The notes under the pieces: model-generated
The model's input: only the letters and a program-made list of their open reading frames with translations
Told to the model about the DNA's origin: nothing
Databases searched by the model: none
Source of the DNA: Sinorhizobium glycinis
GTDB lineage: Bacteria > Pseudomonadota > Alphaproteobacteria > Rhizobiales > Rhizobiaceae
Assembly (NCBI RefSeq): GCF_001651865.1
Contig: NZ_LPUX01000062.1
Span: 62,001-126,000 of the forward strand
DNA: 64,000 nt
Direction of reading: 5' to 3'
Shown here: one piece after another, positions 27,423-35,896 of the stretch
Layout: each line of letters begins with the position of its first letter
Position numbering within the stretch: position 1 is the stretch's first letter
Translations under genes and position numbers: made by a program

Positions 27423-28448
27423 TCAGCGTTGAGACTGGCAACGCGACGCGATCCCGAACCAGATCATTAGTGTCGCCGCATATGAGACGTAGGCATCGAC
27501 AGCATAGTGCCAGCCCAAGTGTATCGACCCCAGAAATATCAGAACGAAATGAATCTTGAGTGCCCACCGTATGGCGAGGTGGAAGCTCCTTGAAGCGAGG
27601 ACCATCAGGAGCGCCGTCGCATTGTGAAGGCTGGGCATGGCTGAAATGCCCATGTCGGTGCCTGCACCTGCATAGCCCTGCCAGAGCATGTCCTGGACGT
27701 TGAGAGCAAACATCGGCGCGTTTTGATCAGCAGCCTTGAGGTAGGACATCAGCCCGGCATAGGGGGATTCCTCAAGGCCGAGGTTGCCGAAAAAACATGG
27801 GCCAGCCGATGCGAAAGCGGTTGCCATGAAACTACCCAGAACGATCCACAGCAGCGCAAACGTGACTAGGAATTGAGTGCGTTGAGGTCGCTCGCTGAAC
27901 GCAACGGCCATCCAGAACGTCCACATCACCATGAACCAAATACTGTAGTTCGTGCTGAGTAGGAACGTCACCGGCCAATAGCCCAAGAGCGGCTGAAGCC
28001 ACTGCCACGGTAGCCGGCCGAAGTGAAGTGTTCGGTCAAGATCGCTCAGCGTCTGGTCCCAGGCAAACTCGGGGAGATGAGTTTTCCACTGCCAAAATAC
28101 GCTTGTAAGGATCACTTGCGCGCCGGCAACAGGGAGATAGAGCGCAGCCGTTGCGAGTGACGTGCCGCGGATATCGCGGATGATCGCGGTAATCGGGCGA
28201 TCTGCTTGATTGACCAGGACATGATAGGTGCCCCTCATACCCGCCGCGAATAGCGCTGTCATCGAGACTAGGCCCACCAAAGATATGGCGAAATACCTAA
28301 TCCAGTCGCCAGGTGCCAATTCAATAATGCTAAAGCCCAGCAGTAGATACACAACCGGCAAAGATACGATCACCGCATCTCGGCGTGCGCCAGCAAGCAA
28401 TGCGCTCACAAGTGTTTGAGGATTAAGCATACTTGCCGACGTCGCCAT
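27423..28448 (-). CDS. PAP2-superfamily (Aur1/Ipt-like) membrane protein, second copy
   Basis: 341-residue polytopic membrane protein with the same motif set as the protein encoded at 11608-12684: ASAGPCFFGN, GISAMPSLHN and GWHYAVDAY, supplying the two histidines and the aspartate of the PAP2 catalytic site. Sequences outside the motifs are quite different, so these are old paralogues rather than a recent duplication. Likely acts on lipid-linked phosphates at the outer face of the inner membrane. No neighbour reveals the substrate. Confidence 0.85.
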   Translation of the reverse strand: MATSASMLNPQTLVSALLAGARRDAVIVSLPVVYLLLGFSIIELAPGDWIRYFAISLVGLVSMTALFAAGMRGTYHVLVNQADRPITAIIRDIRGTSLATAALYLPVAGAQVILTSVFWQWKTHLPEFAWDQTLSDLDRTLHFGRLPWQWLQPLLGYWPVTFLLSTNYSIWFMVMWTFWMAVAFSERPQRTQFLVTFALLWIVLGSFMATAFASAGPCFFGNLGLEESPYAGLMSYLKAADQNAPMFALNVQDMLWQGYAGAGTDMGISAMPSLHNATALLMVLASRSFHLAIRWALKIHFVLIFLGSIHLGWHYAVDAYVSYAATLMIWFGIASRCQSQR

Positions 28449-28749
28449 TGCCTATCTCCCGCACAATACAACCGAGAGGCCGTAGGGTCTCACAGTGCAT
28501 GTGGCAGTCAAGGACTAGGGAGACCACCCAAATGGATTGCTCGCTCACCCGCTGGCTACCTCGACTATCGAGCGGCCGCGCAGCACTTTTCGCGCGAGAG
28601 GGGAGATTTATGGGGAACATGGTCGCTTCGATCCTGGCAAGCAACGGAAGCGGAAGGCTGGGCGGAATGCGCCGCATCAGTCTAGTCTCAGTCTAGGTTC
28701 GGCGCCTTCATCGCGGCTATACAACAGGAAGGGGGCACGTCCCCGAACC
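28449..28749. other. Spacer with possible terminator near 28695-28750
   Basis: About 300 bases between two minus-strand genes. Short open frames are present but none has a ribosome site or family resemblance. AGGTTCGG (28695-28702) and CCGAACCT (28743-28750) are inverted, with a long loop, and could terminate the GGDEF-EAL transcript. Confidence 0.4.
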
Positions 28750-30759
28750 TCAGCGCGGCTTCGCGAGAGCTGCCGGACGGATGTTCGGCGTTGCGGACAG
28801 CCGGAACGTCTGCGCCGGTGCCGGGCGCCCGACATGGAAGCCCTGGACCTGGTCGATCCGGAATTGCCGCATCAGCGCCAGCTGTTCCTCGGTCTCCACG
28901 CCCTCCACAAGGATCTTGTGACCGCGATTGCGCACGAGTCCGATGATGTCCTGCAGCATCGCCTTTCCCCTGGGGTTGTCGCAATCGTGCAGGAAGGAGC
29001 GATCGATCTTCACCGTATCGAAATCGATCAGGCGAAGCCACGACAGGCCTGCGAAACCCGTTCCGAAATCGTCGAGCCATATCCTGACGCCCAGGGTCTT
29101 GAGATCGCTGATGCAGCGAAGGATATCGGAATGCATCTCCATCTCCAGCCCCTCGGTGATTTCGAGGGCCAGCCTGCCGCCCGCCACGCCCGTTTCGCCG
29201 AGAATCGCTGCCACCGTGGCCGCGAAGCCCGGTGATCTCAACTGGATCGGTGAGACGTTCACACTGACGACCGGCACGTGCTCGTCCGCCAGAAGCTCGC
29301 GGCACACTGTCCTGATCGCCCAACGGCCGAGGTCCAGGATGGCGCCGGTGCGCTCCGCGATGGGGATGAAGAGGCTCGGAGGAACCGAGGTGCCATCCAG
29401 CATTCTCAAGCGCATGAGCGCCTCGACTGCTTCGATGCGGCCGGGTGCGACGTTTCGGATCGGCTGATAGACAAGCGAGACCAGATCCTGGTCGATGGCA
29501 ATTTTCAACAGGGCGGCGATGTTCTCGCTCTCGTCGCTGCTGAGCGGATCATTCGGATCGAAGAGCCTGGCGCAGTTCCGGCCGTTCGCCTTTGCGCCAT
29601 AGAGTGCCCGGTCCGCCTCGTGGATCAGCCTCTCGAGCTTCGAGCCCGTCTGATTTCTGGTAAACGCGGCGCCGACGCTGACGGTGACGATCGACATGCC
29701 GTCGCGTCGCTGCCCGTGTTCCAGAGCAAGTTTTTCCACGCTGTAACGGATCGCCTCGGCAAGATCGGCCGCCTGTTCGCTGCTCTCCAGGCGGGCCAGC
29801 ACGATGAACTCTTCGCCGCCATAGCGCCCGATCGAGCCGTTGTAAGGGTCGATCGAATCCTTGAGCGCACTGGCGACCAGAACGAGGCAGCGGTCGCCCT
29901 CCTGGTGTCCGTAAAAGTCGTTGTATTTCTTGAAGAAGTCGACGTCGATGAGGAACGCCGCGAAACTCGTACCCTTCTTCTGCCAGTCGGTCCAGTAATC
30001 CCTGAGCTTCTGGTCGACGGCGCGGCGGTTGTCGAGCCCCGTCAGCGAGTCGGTGTTCGACAGCCGCAACAGGGCCCTGCCGCGCTCGGAAGCCTCCTTC
30101 TGCTGAATGCGCGCTTCGAATGCGTTGAGAAAGACCTTGTAACGCTCCTTGTTGAGCTTCCAGTTCACATAGGAAGTGAAAACGAAGCAGGAGATGTTGA
30201 AGGTGCCGAATGCGAGCCGATAGGAGACCTCCGCCGGAGAGAAGGAGAGCACGGCCGCAAAGAATATCAAAAGGATGGTGACAGATGCGAGCAGCGAAAT
30301 ACGGAAGTGAAAGCTGAAAAACAGATTGACGCTCATCATGAAGATGGCGCCGAAAACCATGTAATAGGAGATGCTCTCGGTATCCGCGGTCATCATCGCC
30401 GGATAGAGCCAGCCGGCGTAGGCGGCCACGAGTGCTGCAGCAGCTGTGACATCGATCGCGTTCGCCCCGGCGTTTAGCCGGATCTGCGTTTCGATCACCA
30501 TAAGCGCGACGGTAGCGATCGTGAATCGCGCGGCGATCGTATAATGCGCAACGTCCGGAACCAGCAGAATGTCGGTAATCGAAAACAGCAGATACACCGC
30601 GACTGCAGTCCAGAAGCCGTGCCGCGTTGCCTGCTTTCGGGCGCCTTCGCCTTCTTTTTCGTAGAGCGCGCGAAGCTCAGTCGAGGCCGGTCTCGGCGGC
30701 TCACTATGGAGATCGATCTCAACTACGTCGGCCAGCGTGTGCGTCATGCACCGATCCAT
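28750..30759 (-). CDS. Membrane GGDEF-EAL cyclic-di-GMP enzyme
   Basis: 669 residues. Six or so hydrophobic segments (about 48-200) form an N-terminal membrane module, followed by a diguanylate cyclase domain with intact GGEEF (314-318) but no RxxD inhibition site just before it, and an EAL domain with E446-A-L, WLDDFGTG, VKIDRSF and GVETEEQ, suggesting an active phosphodiesterase. Either activity could dominate. Cyclic di-GMP commonly controls pili, secretion of adhesins and motility, all relevant to this window. ATGs at 30759 and 30747 are both possible starts; neither has a strong ribosome site. Confidence 0.93.
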   Translation of the reverse strand: MDRCMTHTLADVVEIDLHSEPPRPASTELRALYEKEGEGARKQATRHGFWTAVAVYLLFSITDILLVPDVAHYTIAARFTIATVALMVIETQIRLNAGANAIDVTAAAALVAAYAGWLYPAMMTADTESISYYMVFGAIFMMSVNLFFSFHFRISLLASVTILLIFFAAVLSFSPAEVSYRLAFGTFNISCFVFTSYVNWKLNKERYKVFLNAFEARIQQKEASERGRALLRLSNTDSLTGLDNRRAVDQKLRDYWTDWQKKGTSFAAFLIDVDFFKKYNDFYGHQEGDRCLVLVASALKDSIDPYNGSIGRYGGEEFIVLARLESSEQAADLAEAIRYSVEKLALEHGQRRDGMSIVTVSVGAAFTRNQTGSKLERLIHEADRALYGAKANGRNCARLFDPNDPLSSDESENIAALLKIAIDQDLVSLVYQPIRNVAPGRIEAVEALMRLRMLDGTSVPPSLFIPIAERTGAILDLGRWAIRTVCRELLADEHVPVVSVNVSPIQLRSPGFAATVAAILGETGVAGGRLALEITEGLEMEMHSDILRCISDLKTLGVRIWLDDFGTGFAGLSWLRLIDFDTVKIDRSFLHDCDNPRGKAMLQDIIGLVRNRGHKILVEGVETEEQLALMRQFRIDQVQGFHVGRPAPAQTFRLSATPNIRPAALAKPR

Positions 30760-31057
30760 TGCTTTTGCGTCTTCTTATAAAGCCCGAAGTCTCTCTTAAA
30801 CGAGTGCTACGGGGACGTCCTGGAGTTGCCGCCTGCTGTGGCAAGTTACTGAGGGCGTGCAGCGTTAATCGGCACATTAGTTCAGGTCCATTAAGTTTTG
30901 CTGAATTGGAATCGGGTCAAAGACATACGTAATAGTGTAGCGAAATAGCTCAGTCGGAAGGCTTGTTAACCATATTATTCGAAAGTACGAAATTGGATTT
31001 GGCGCGCGTCCGGTTCTTGCGCATACTGTTAACAATCTATTAACGGATGAGTCTCGC

Positions 31058-32101
31058 GTGACCCAAATTCAGATTGCCCTCGACGGCGAAAGCCTGATTA
31101 CCCCCACAGCCATTACAACCGAACTCTCAACAGCCAAGACGGATCGTCATGATGAGCAGCTGGCAACAGGCGAAGCCGAAGTGGCTCTCGCGCTGATGAT
31201 TGTCCAGCAGCAGATCGAGCTGCGCCGTGATCCGCCGGTGATAATCCACCAGCTGATCGGCGCACTTCACGAGGTGCGCCGCAAGTTCGACCCGAGCGTC
31301 TGGCAAGCGCTGATTCCGATTGTACAGAACCACCCGGTGTCGGATTATTTCCATCAGGATCCGTTCACGCGCTGGTCCTTCCAGAAACCACGCGGTTATT
31401 CCGGTGACGCGCAGCTGATCGACTTCATCTATGGTCATCCGAGCGTTTCCGAGAAAATCGCGGAGGCCACTCCGCTCGGGCGCACGCTTTACGAGTATAC
31501 GAGGAATGCGCCGTCTTCGGTCGCGGTGCGGGAACGACGCGACCTCCTGACGCAGCATGTCGACGCGATTGCGACCGAACGTGGCACTGAGACGGAAATC
31601 CTGACGATTGCGGCGGGACACCTGCGCGAGGCAGACCGCTCGGTGGCACTGCGGGAGCGGCGGATCAAGCGCTGGGTTGCCCTCGATCAGGATCCCTTGA
31701 GCGTCGGCTCTATGGCGCGTGACTTCACAGGAACGTGCGTCGAGGCGATCGACGGTTCCGTTCGTGGTCTTCTGACCAGGTCCCAGGAGCTTGGGCAGTT
31801 CGACTTCATCTACGCGGCCGGCCTCTATGATTACCTCGCCGACAAGGTGGCGGTGAAGCTCACGCAACGATGCCTCGAGATGCTGAAGCCCAATGGCGTC
31901 TTCCTCTTCGCCAATTTCGCGCGCGACATCAGCGATGACGGTTACATGGAGACTTTGATGAATTGGGCGCTGTTGTTGCGCTCGGAAGCCGATATGTGGA
32001 GCATCATCAATTCGAGCGTCGACCGCAACACGGTCAACGCGCGACTGGAATTCGGCGCCAACCGAAACATCGTCTACGGCATCCTGCAGAAACGTTCGTA
32101 A
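31058..32101 (+). CDS. EF-type 3-hydroxypalmitate methyl ester biosynthesis methyltransferase
   Basis: 347-residue class I SAM methyltransferase-like protein resembling the extracellular-factor (3-hydroxypalmitic acid methyl ester) biosynthesis family. Diagnostic pieces are FQKPRGYSGDAQLIDFIYGH in the N-terminal half, the SAM-binding loop ILTIAAGHLREA, the acidic end of the next strand in ALDQDP, and FDFIYAAGLYDYL. It starts with GTG at 31058 preceded by GGATGAG at 7-base spacing. It is divergent from the GGDEF-EAL gene and ends in a strong hairpin. If the family call holds, it could make a fatty-acid methyl ester signal; cytoplasmic. Confidence 0.75.
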   Translation: MTQIQIALDGESLITPTAITTELSTAKTDRHDEQLATGEAEVALALMIVQQQIELRRDPPVIIHQLIGALHEVRRKFDPSVWQALIPIVQNHPVSDYFHQDPFTRWSFQKPRGYSGDAQLIDFIYGHPSVSEKIAEATPLGRTLYEYTRNAPSSVAVRERRDLLTQHVDAIATERGTETEILTIAAGHLREADRSVALRERRIKRWVALDQDPLSVGSMARDFTGTCVEAIDGSVRGLLTRSQELGQFDFIYAAGLYDYLADKVAVKLTQRCLEMLKPNGVFLFANFARDISDDGYMETLMNWALLLRSEADMWSIINSSVDRNTVNARLEFGANRNIVYGILQKRS

Positions 32102-32137
32102 GTATCGCCGAAGCCCGTTCATAGTGGGCTTGAATTT

Positions 32138-32184
32138 AATGCAATAAGGGGCATTTCCACTCGGAAAATGCCCCTTATTGCATT
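32138..32184. terminator. 19-bp stem bidirectional terminator-like hairpin
   Basis: AATGCAATAAGGGGCATTT (32138-32156) is perfectly inverted in 32166-32184 with a nine-base loop. It lies between two convergent genes (methyltransferase on plus, TPR lipoprotein on minus), so it probably ends both transcripts. Confidence 0.8.
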
Positions 32185-32220
32185 CGCCCCTTCTGCGTCC
32201 GGAAGACCACGGCGCATAGG

Positions 32221-32748
32221 TCAGCGCTGAGCGTATTTAACGCTGTTCTTCATCAGCTCGAGGTTTCGCGCGGTCGTCTCGTTGCCGGGATCGAGCTCGT
32301 AGGCTTTCAGGAAATAACGGCGCGCTGTGGGAAGGTCGCCGCGCAAAAGATGGGAATAGCCGAGATTGTTGTAATAGACCGGGCTGCTGCCGATCATCTT
32401 GCCCAGCTGCTGGTAGGCCCGATCCGATGTGTCGAACCGGCCGACCATGTCGGCGGAGGCGGCAAAGCCCAGCCAGGCGGCCGGATCCTTCGGAAAGACG
32501 GCGACGGCGCGCTTATAGATCGCGTAGGACTTACCGTAGTTCTTTTCCTTGAACTGCAGCTTGCCCGTCGTGATCAATTCATCGTTCTTGTAGAAGGCGA
32601 CTGCCGAATCGTCCTCCAGCGTCTTGGCGCTATCGCCAAAAGCCGCCACGTCATCGAATGCGGCCGACTGGCAACCGGTCAGGATAGTTGCGACTACAAA
32701 TAGCAATGGAAGGCGGCGAAACTGCGAGCTCATGTGATATGCGACCAT
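32221..32748 (-). CDS. TPR lipoprotein, TadD-like
   Basis: 175 residues with a lipoprotein signal (hydrophobic stretch ending LTGCQSA) and about three tetratricopeptide repeats (residues ~65-165, e.g. AWLGFAASADMVGRFDTSDRAY, VYYNNLGYSHLLRGDLPTARRYF in the second half). TadD, the outer-membrane pilotin-like lipoprotein of Tad systems, has this design. It lies 5 kb from the Tad genes and may serve that pilus, since no TadD gene is inside the main run. GGGGGA precedes the ATG; an internal ATG at 32733 is also possible. Confidence 0.75.
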   Translation of the reverse strand: MVAYHMSSQFRRLPLLFVVATILTGCQSAAFDDVAAFGDSAKTLEDDSAVAFYKNDELITTGKLQFKEKNYGKSYAIYKRAVAVFPKDPAAWLGFAASADMVGRFDTSDRAYQQLGKMIGSSPVYYNNLGYSHLLRGDLPTARRYFLKAYELDPGNETTARNLELMKNSVKYAQR

Positions 32749-33076
32749 TCATTCCCCCAAGCTTCGGGTCATCCTAGCCATGCATGTGCCGGTGCTCACG
32801 GGAAATCTTCCAGAAAAAAGCTAACAAACTAAGAATTGGTGCAACGAGTCGCATTAAAGAGACACATTCGTGGACCAGCACAACCGGCAACACCATTGGC
32901 GGCTGAAGCGATTCCTGGCAAGCGTTTTCTAAAATTTTTTCCGGGGATAGCCGGAAACAGGTGCTTTACTAACTGAATCCTCCCCGAATAGATCGAGGCA
33001 AGGCCTCGGTTCCGCTTTGCCTCCGATTATTCCATTTCGATGAGATCCGCTTTCTGTACAGAAGGGAATGCGAGAG

Positions 33077-33580
33077 ATGCGATCCACGGTTCTGAGCGTC
33101 GTTCGACTGGCACCCTGCTTCTCCTATGCGCTTGCCGCGGTTCTTGCCCTGAGCATGGGCCTGCTTGCGCACTATCCCTCAAGCGTCCTTGTCTGGTGGC
33201 TCTACATGACGGTGCTCCCGGCGATGCATGTACCGGTATTGCTGCTTCTGTCGGTACCGGGCATCGGACCGGGAGTTGCGATCGTGCTATTGGCGTGCTT
33301 GGCGTTCTTGGGGGTTCATCTTGCAGCATGGCCAGAACAGTATCCGCGGATCCGCTTCGTTTACGCGCATGTCGCGCTGCTTGCGACGGCGTGTGGGATC
33401 ATCCGGGCTGCCAATATCCAGGCTGGACCCTCCATGTTGACGCTGCCGCGTCTGCTGCGCGGCGACTGGAGCCTGCAACTGACGACGAGCTCGGCCATCT
33501 GGGTCGCACTGTTCCTGCTCGTGTCCGCGGCCTGCCTTGGCTCCCATATGGCAATCATCAGAAGCATTCGTTTCAAATGA
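33077..33580 (+). CDS. Small polytopic membrane protein, unknown function
   Basis: 167 residues with four likely transmembrane helices (roughly 15-32, 40-60, 66-85 and 140-158) and a short hydrophilic C-terminus. I recognise no family. AAGGGA lies 9 bases before the ATG at 33077, which is preferred over the ATG at 33068. It is flanked by minus-strand genes on both sides and seems to be a single transcription unit. The reading frame shows a normal rhizobial codon pattern. Confidence 0.6.
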   Translation: MRSTVLSVVRLAPCFSYALAAVLALSMGLLAHYPSSVLVWWLYMTVLPAMHVPVLLLLSVPGIGPGVAIVLLACLAFLGVHLAAWPEQYPRIRFVYAHVALLATACGIIRAANIQAGPSMLTLPRLLRGDWSLQLTTSSAIWVALFLLVSAACLGSHMAIIRSIRFK

Positions 33581-33637
33581 TGTGCCGCGACCCCTTCATC
33601 CAACTGCGCCGGTGAAGCTGCCTCGGGCTCCCGCGTG

Positions 33638-34885
33638 TCAGTGTTTCCGTCTCGACGCCCTGCTGTCGAATTGAGACGGCTTCGCATGCAGGTGGACGGA
33701 GGCGCCCCCGGGCAAGGACGGCTGGAGGAGCGCCGCCGGCGGCAGGAGCTGAACGGATATTGAGGAGCCCGCCGGGGTATTGCCGGACCGATGGTCCGCC
33801 TGAAGAAGCGATCCCCGGGGCGCTCGTCTGGTTGCCCTCTCGCCTTCCATCCCCGAGCGCATTTTCAGGCGCAACACCGCTTCCTGCGATCTGAGCTTGC
33901 ATCGAAGATGGTCCGGATCATCGGAAATGATCTCTTCGAAACTCAGGAACGTAGCGATCGCGGCATCTTTTTGGCCTGCGGCCAGAAGGCAGACGGCCAG
34001 TTTGTACCGGATGAGGCCCAGGTGCGGGCGTCGGACAATCAGGTCCTCGAAGGTTTTGCTCGCCTCACGGTAGGAGGCTTGCGCCATCTGGGCGTCGCCC
34101 AGCCGGTGCTGGATCTTGTCCGCCTCCGGCATGGCCGACAGCAGGCCGCGATAAAGATGTTCCGCCTCCGCGTGATTGCCCCTGTCGGTGCAGAGCTGTG
34201 CCAAGCCGTAGCGGGCGTAGGTATGCTTGGGGGCGGCATGTATCACTTGCCGATACCCCGTCTCCGCCGCGTCCAGCTTGCCTCGTCCGTGCAGGTCCAT
34301 GGCCCGCTCGAATACGATGTCGACGCTGCGCTGGTTCAGGCAGCCATGCAAGTTCCGGCCTGTCCGCGTCCTGAGGAGGAGGCAGCGAATGCGCCGGTCC
34401 GGGGTGCCGGATCCCCCCGCGCTGTAGCCGATGTCCTCGCGGATGAACTGTTCGTCGGCGAGAGCGTGGAGCAATCGCTCGATCCGGACGGAGGAGAGCT
34501 CAAGGTAGTCAAGGCGCAGGCTCGCCCAGTTCTCACGGCGGATGAAGCTCGCGGATGCATCCATCGCCTCGTTCTCCAGGCCGGGCGCGCAAAGCAGACC
34601 GGTGCGGCCGGTGCCGTGATTGCCGACCAGCAGGATCTCGTCGCAGAACAGGCCGCTTCTCCTGTCCCGATGGGTTGCTACCCGCAGCGGAAGGAAAGCG
34701 TGATAGTCCTGGTCCTCGGCTCTTCTCAATGCCAGAATGAACCAGCTCAACTGCCGGGGCAGGTATTGGTGCAGCCACTCCCAGGAAAGACAGGGATGAG
34801 ATTCGGGATCGCTGTGATAGAGCTTGTCCCAGTTCTCGCGAATTTTCTCAAATTCCTCAGCGGATTCGATAATATCTATTATCAT
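33638..34885 (-). CDS. GNAT-like N-terminal region fused to TPR repeats
   Basis: 415 residues. Residues 1-150 resemble the N-terminal half of CelD/BioF2-like acetyltransferases (SHPCLSWEWLHQYLP, ALRRAEDQDYHAFLPLRV), a group often found with polysaccharide loci. From about 190 to 340 there are four TPR-like repeats (FERAMDLHGRGKLDAAETGY, AEHLYRGLLSAMPEADKI). The last 60 residues are low-complexity and may be non-native. The second half of a GNAT domain is absent, so the protein may be a fusion after partial loss of the enzyme domain. Function unknown. Confidence 0.65.
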   Translation of the reverse strand: MIIDIIESAEEFEKIRENWDKLYHSDPESHPCLSWEWLHQYLPRQLSWFILALRRAEDQDYHAFLPLRVATHRDRRSGLFCDEILLVGNHGTGRTGLLCAPGLENEAMDASASFIRRENWASLRLDYLELSSVRIERLLHALADEQFIREDIGYSAGGSGTPDRRIRCLLLRTRTGRNLHGCLNQRSVDIVFERAMDLHGRGKLDAAETGYRQVIHAAPKHTYARYGLAQLCTDRGNHAEAEHLYRGLLSAMPEADKIQHRLGDAQMAQASYREASKTFEDLIVRRPHLGLIRYKLAVCLLAAGQKDAAIATFLSFEEIISDDPDHLRCKLRSQEAVLRLKMRSGMEGERATRRAPRGSLLQADHRSGNTPAGSSISVQLLPPAALLQPSLPGGASVHLHAKPSQFDSRASRRKH

Positions 34886-35195
34886 GGTCCCCTCGCGAGG
34901 AAATAAGTAAAAATAAAATAACTTGAAAATTATACATCCGAATCCAATGATCGAGAAGTTGCATTGTGAGTTAGCACTTCTCGTAACAGGAATATAGGAT
35001 CACACTATTTGCGTAATCACCGGAGGGGTATGTGTCGGAGTCATCCGCCGAATTGCGTAGCCTGGGATGGTGAAAAGAAGAGACCTCTGCTGAGGATCAG
35101 AGCCGGTCCAGGAAGAACATTCTCAAAATCACAGTGCCACAGCGAGCTTTCTGTCTCTGATAGGACGCATGGCGCTGTAGTTTCCTCCTCCGGCC
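34886..35195. other. Spacer containing palindrome family P, copy A
   Basis: 310 bases between two minus-strand genes. The left part (to ~35030) is AT-rich and could hold the promoter of the GNAT/TPR gene. The right part carries a copy of a dispersed palindrome at 35132-35180. No coding sequence is supported. Confidence 0.5.
35132..35180 (+). repeat. Dispersed palindrome family P, copy A
   Basis: AGTGCCACAGCGAGCTTTCT at its left and GACGCATGGCGCTGTAG at its right match the copies at 44293-44372 and, less closely, at 35794-35881 and 44179-44226. The core is a GCGTCTGATAAGACGC-type palindrome followed by GGCGCTGTAG. Confidence 0.7.
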
Positions 35196-35690
35196 CTAAA
35201 TCGAGCTCTCGTCGAAGTTCGGCCGCGAACGGATGAAAGCCCAGACGGCCTTGTTGATGTCGGTAATCTCGCGGATCGCGGTGTCGAGGCGCTCCAACTC
35301 TCGGGAATCGAGCTGCTCCACCTTGCCGTAACGCACGTCCTTCTCGCCCTCGACCAACCGCATCAACTGCGTGCTCGAAATCTCCCCCTGTTCGTCGAAG
35401 GAATAGATGCAATGGTTATATTTGTTGCGCATCTTCGATTGCTGCTTCAAACGTTCCGTAATGGCGAGAACCCGGTCACGCGTCTCGGCCGGCGTCGTCG
35501 AAAGCTTCGCCAGGCGTTCCGTCAGATCGATCCGGGCGCGCGTCGTATTGAGCGTCAGGAAGACGATGACGGCCGATTCCTTGTCCACCTTCAGAAGGTG
35601 GGCGATGACGTAGATCAGGAGGCTCTCGGTATTGGTCCAGACATAATTCAAGCGACCAACCAGCAAAAGCACGTCTTGCACAGCCGCCAT
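35196..35690 (-). CDS. Small cytoplasmic protein of unknown function
   Basis: 164 residues, mostly helical, soluble, no signal peptide. MAAVQDVLLLVGRLNYVWTN opens the protein and a mid-region helix contains RVLAITERLKQQSKMRNKYNH. I do not recognise the family; the RNKYNH pattern recalls HEPN/abortive-infection-like helical proteins only loosely. The open frame extends upstream to 35888, but that extension is made of repeat sequence; GGGAGA 7 bases before the ATG at 35690 marks the true start. It follows the type I secretion genes on the same strand but after a repeat, so it may be independent. Confidence 0.65.
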   Translation of the reverse strand: MAAVQDVLLLVGRLNYVWTNTESLLIYVIAHLLKVDKESAVIVFLTLNTTRARIDLTERLAKLSTTPAETRDRVLAITERLKQQSKMRNKYNHCIYSFDEQGEISSTQLMRLVEGEKDVRYGKVEQLDSRELERLDTAIREITDINKAVWAFIRSRPNFDESSI

Positions 35691-35793
35691 GGCGGTTCTC
35701 TCCCAATGGTGTTCCCGCCAGCTCTGCCGCAGGGCCAAGACAGAGCTGCGACCGAAATTCGGCAATATGTTACCCGATCCTTGGTGCATGCCT

Positions 35794-35881
35794 ACAGCAT
35801 GTTTTCTTAAATCGCAGCCGATATAAGAATTCAAAGTGCTCAGCGACCTTTGCGCGTCGGACAAGACGCGCGGCGCTGTAG
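35794..35881 (+). repeat. Dispersed palindrome family P, copy B
   Basis: Contains TTTTCTTAAATCGCAGCCGA, then AGTGCTCAGCGACCTTTGCG and a GCGCGTCGGACAAGACGCGC palindrome ending GGCGCTGTAG. It shares its TTAAATCG.AGCCGAT left part with copy D (44293-44372). It fills the gap between the HlyD-type gene and the next minus-strand gene and may act as a terminator. Confidence 0.75.
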
Positions 35882-35896
35882 CGACCACACCGCTCC

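Noticed and set aside
33791-34906. Plus-strand frame of 371 codons opposite the GNAT/TPR gene.
   Set aside because: The minus-strand product has recognisable TPR repeats; the plus frame has none and shows shadow-like composition.
35691-35888. N-terminal extension of the small protein gene at 35196-35690.
   Set aside because: The extension is encoded by palindrome family P copy B, and a good ribosome site precedes the internal ATG.
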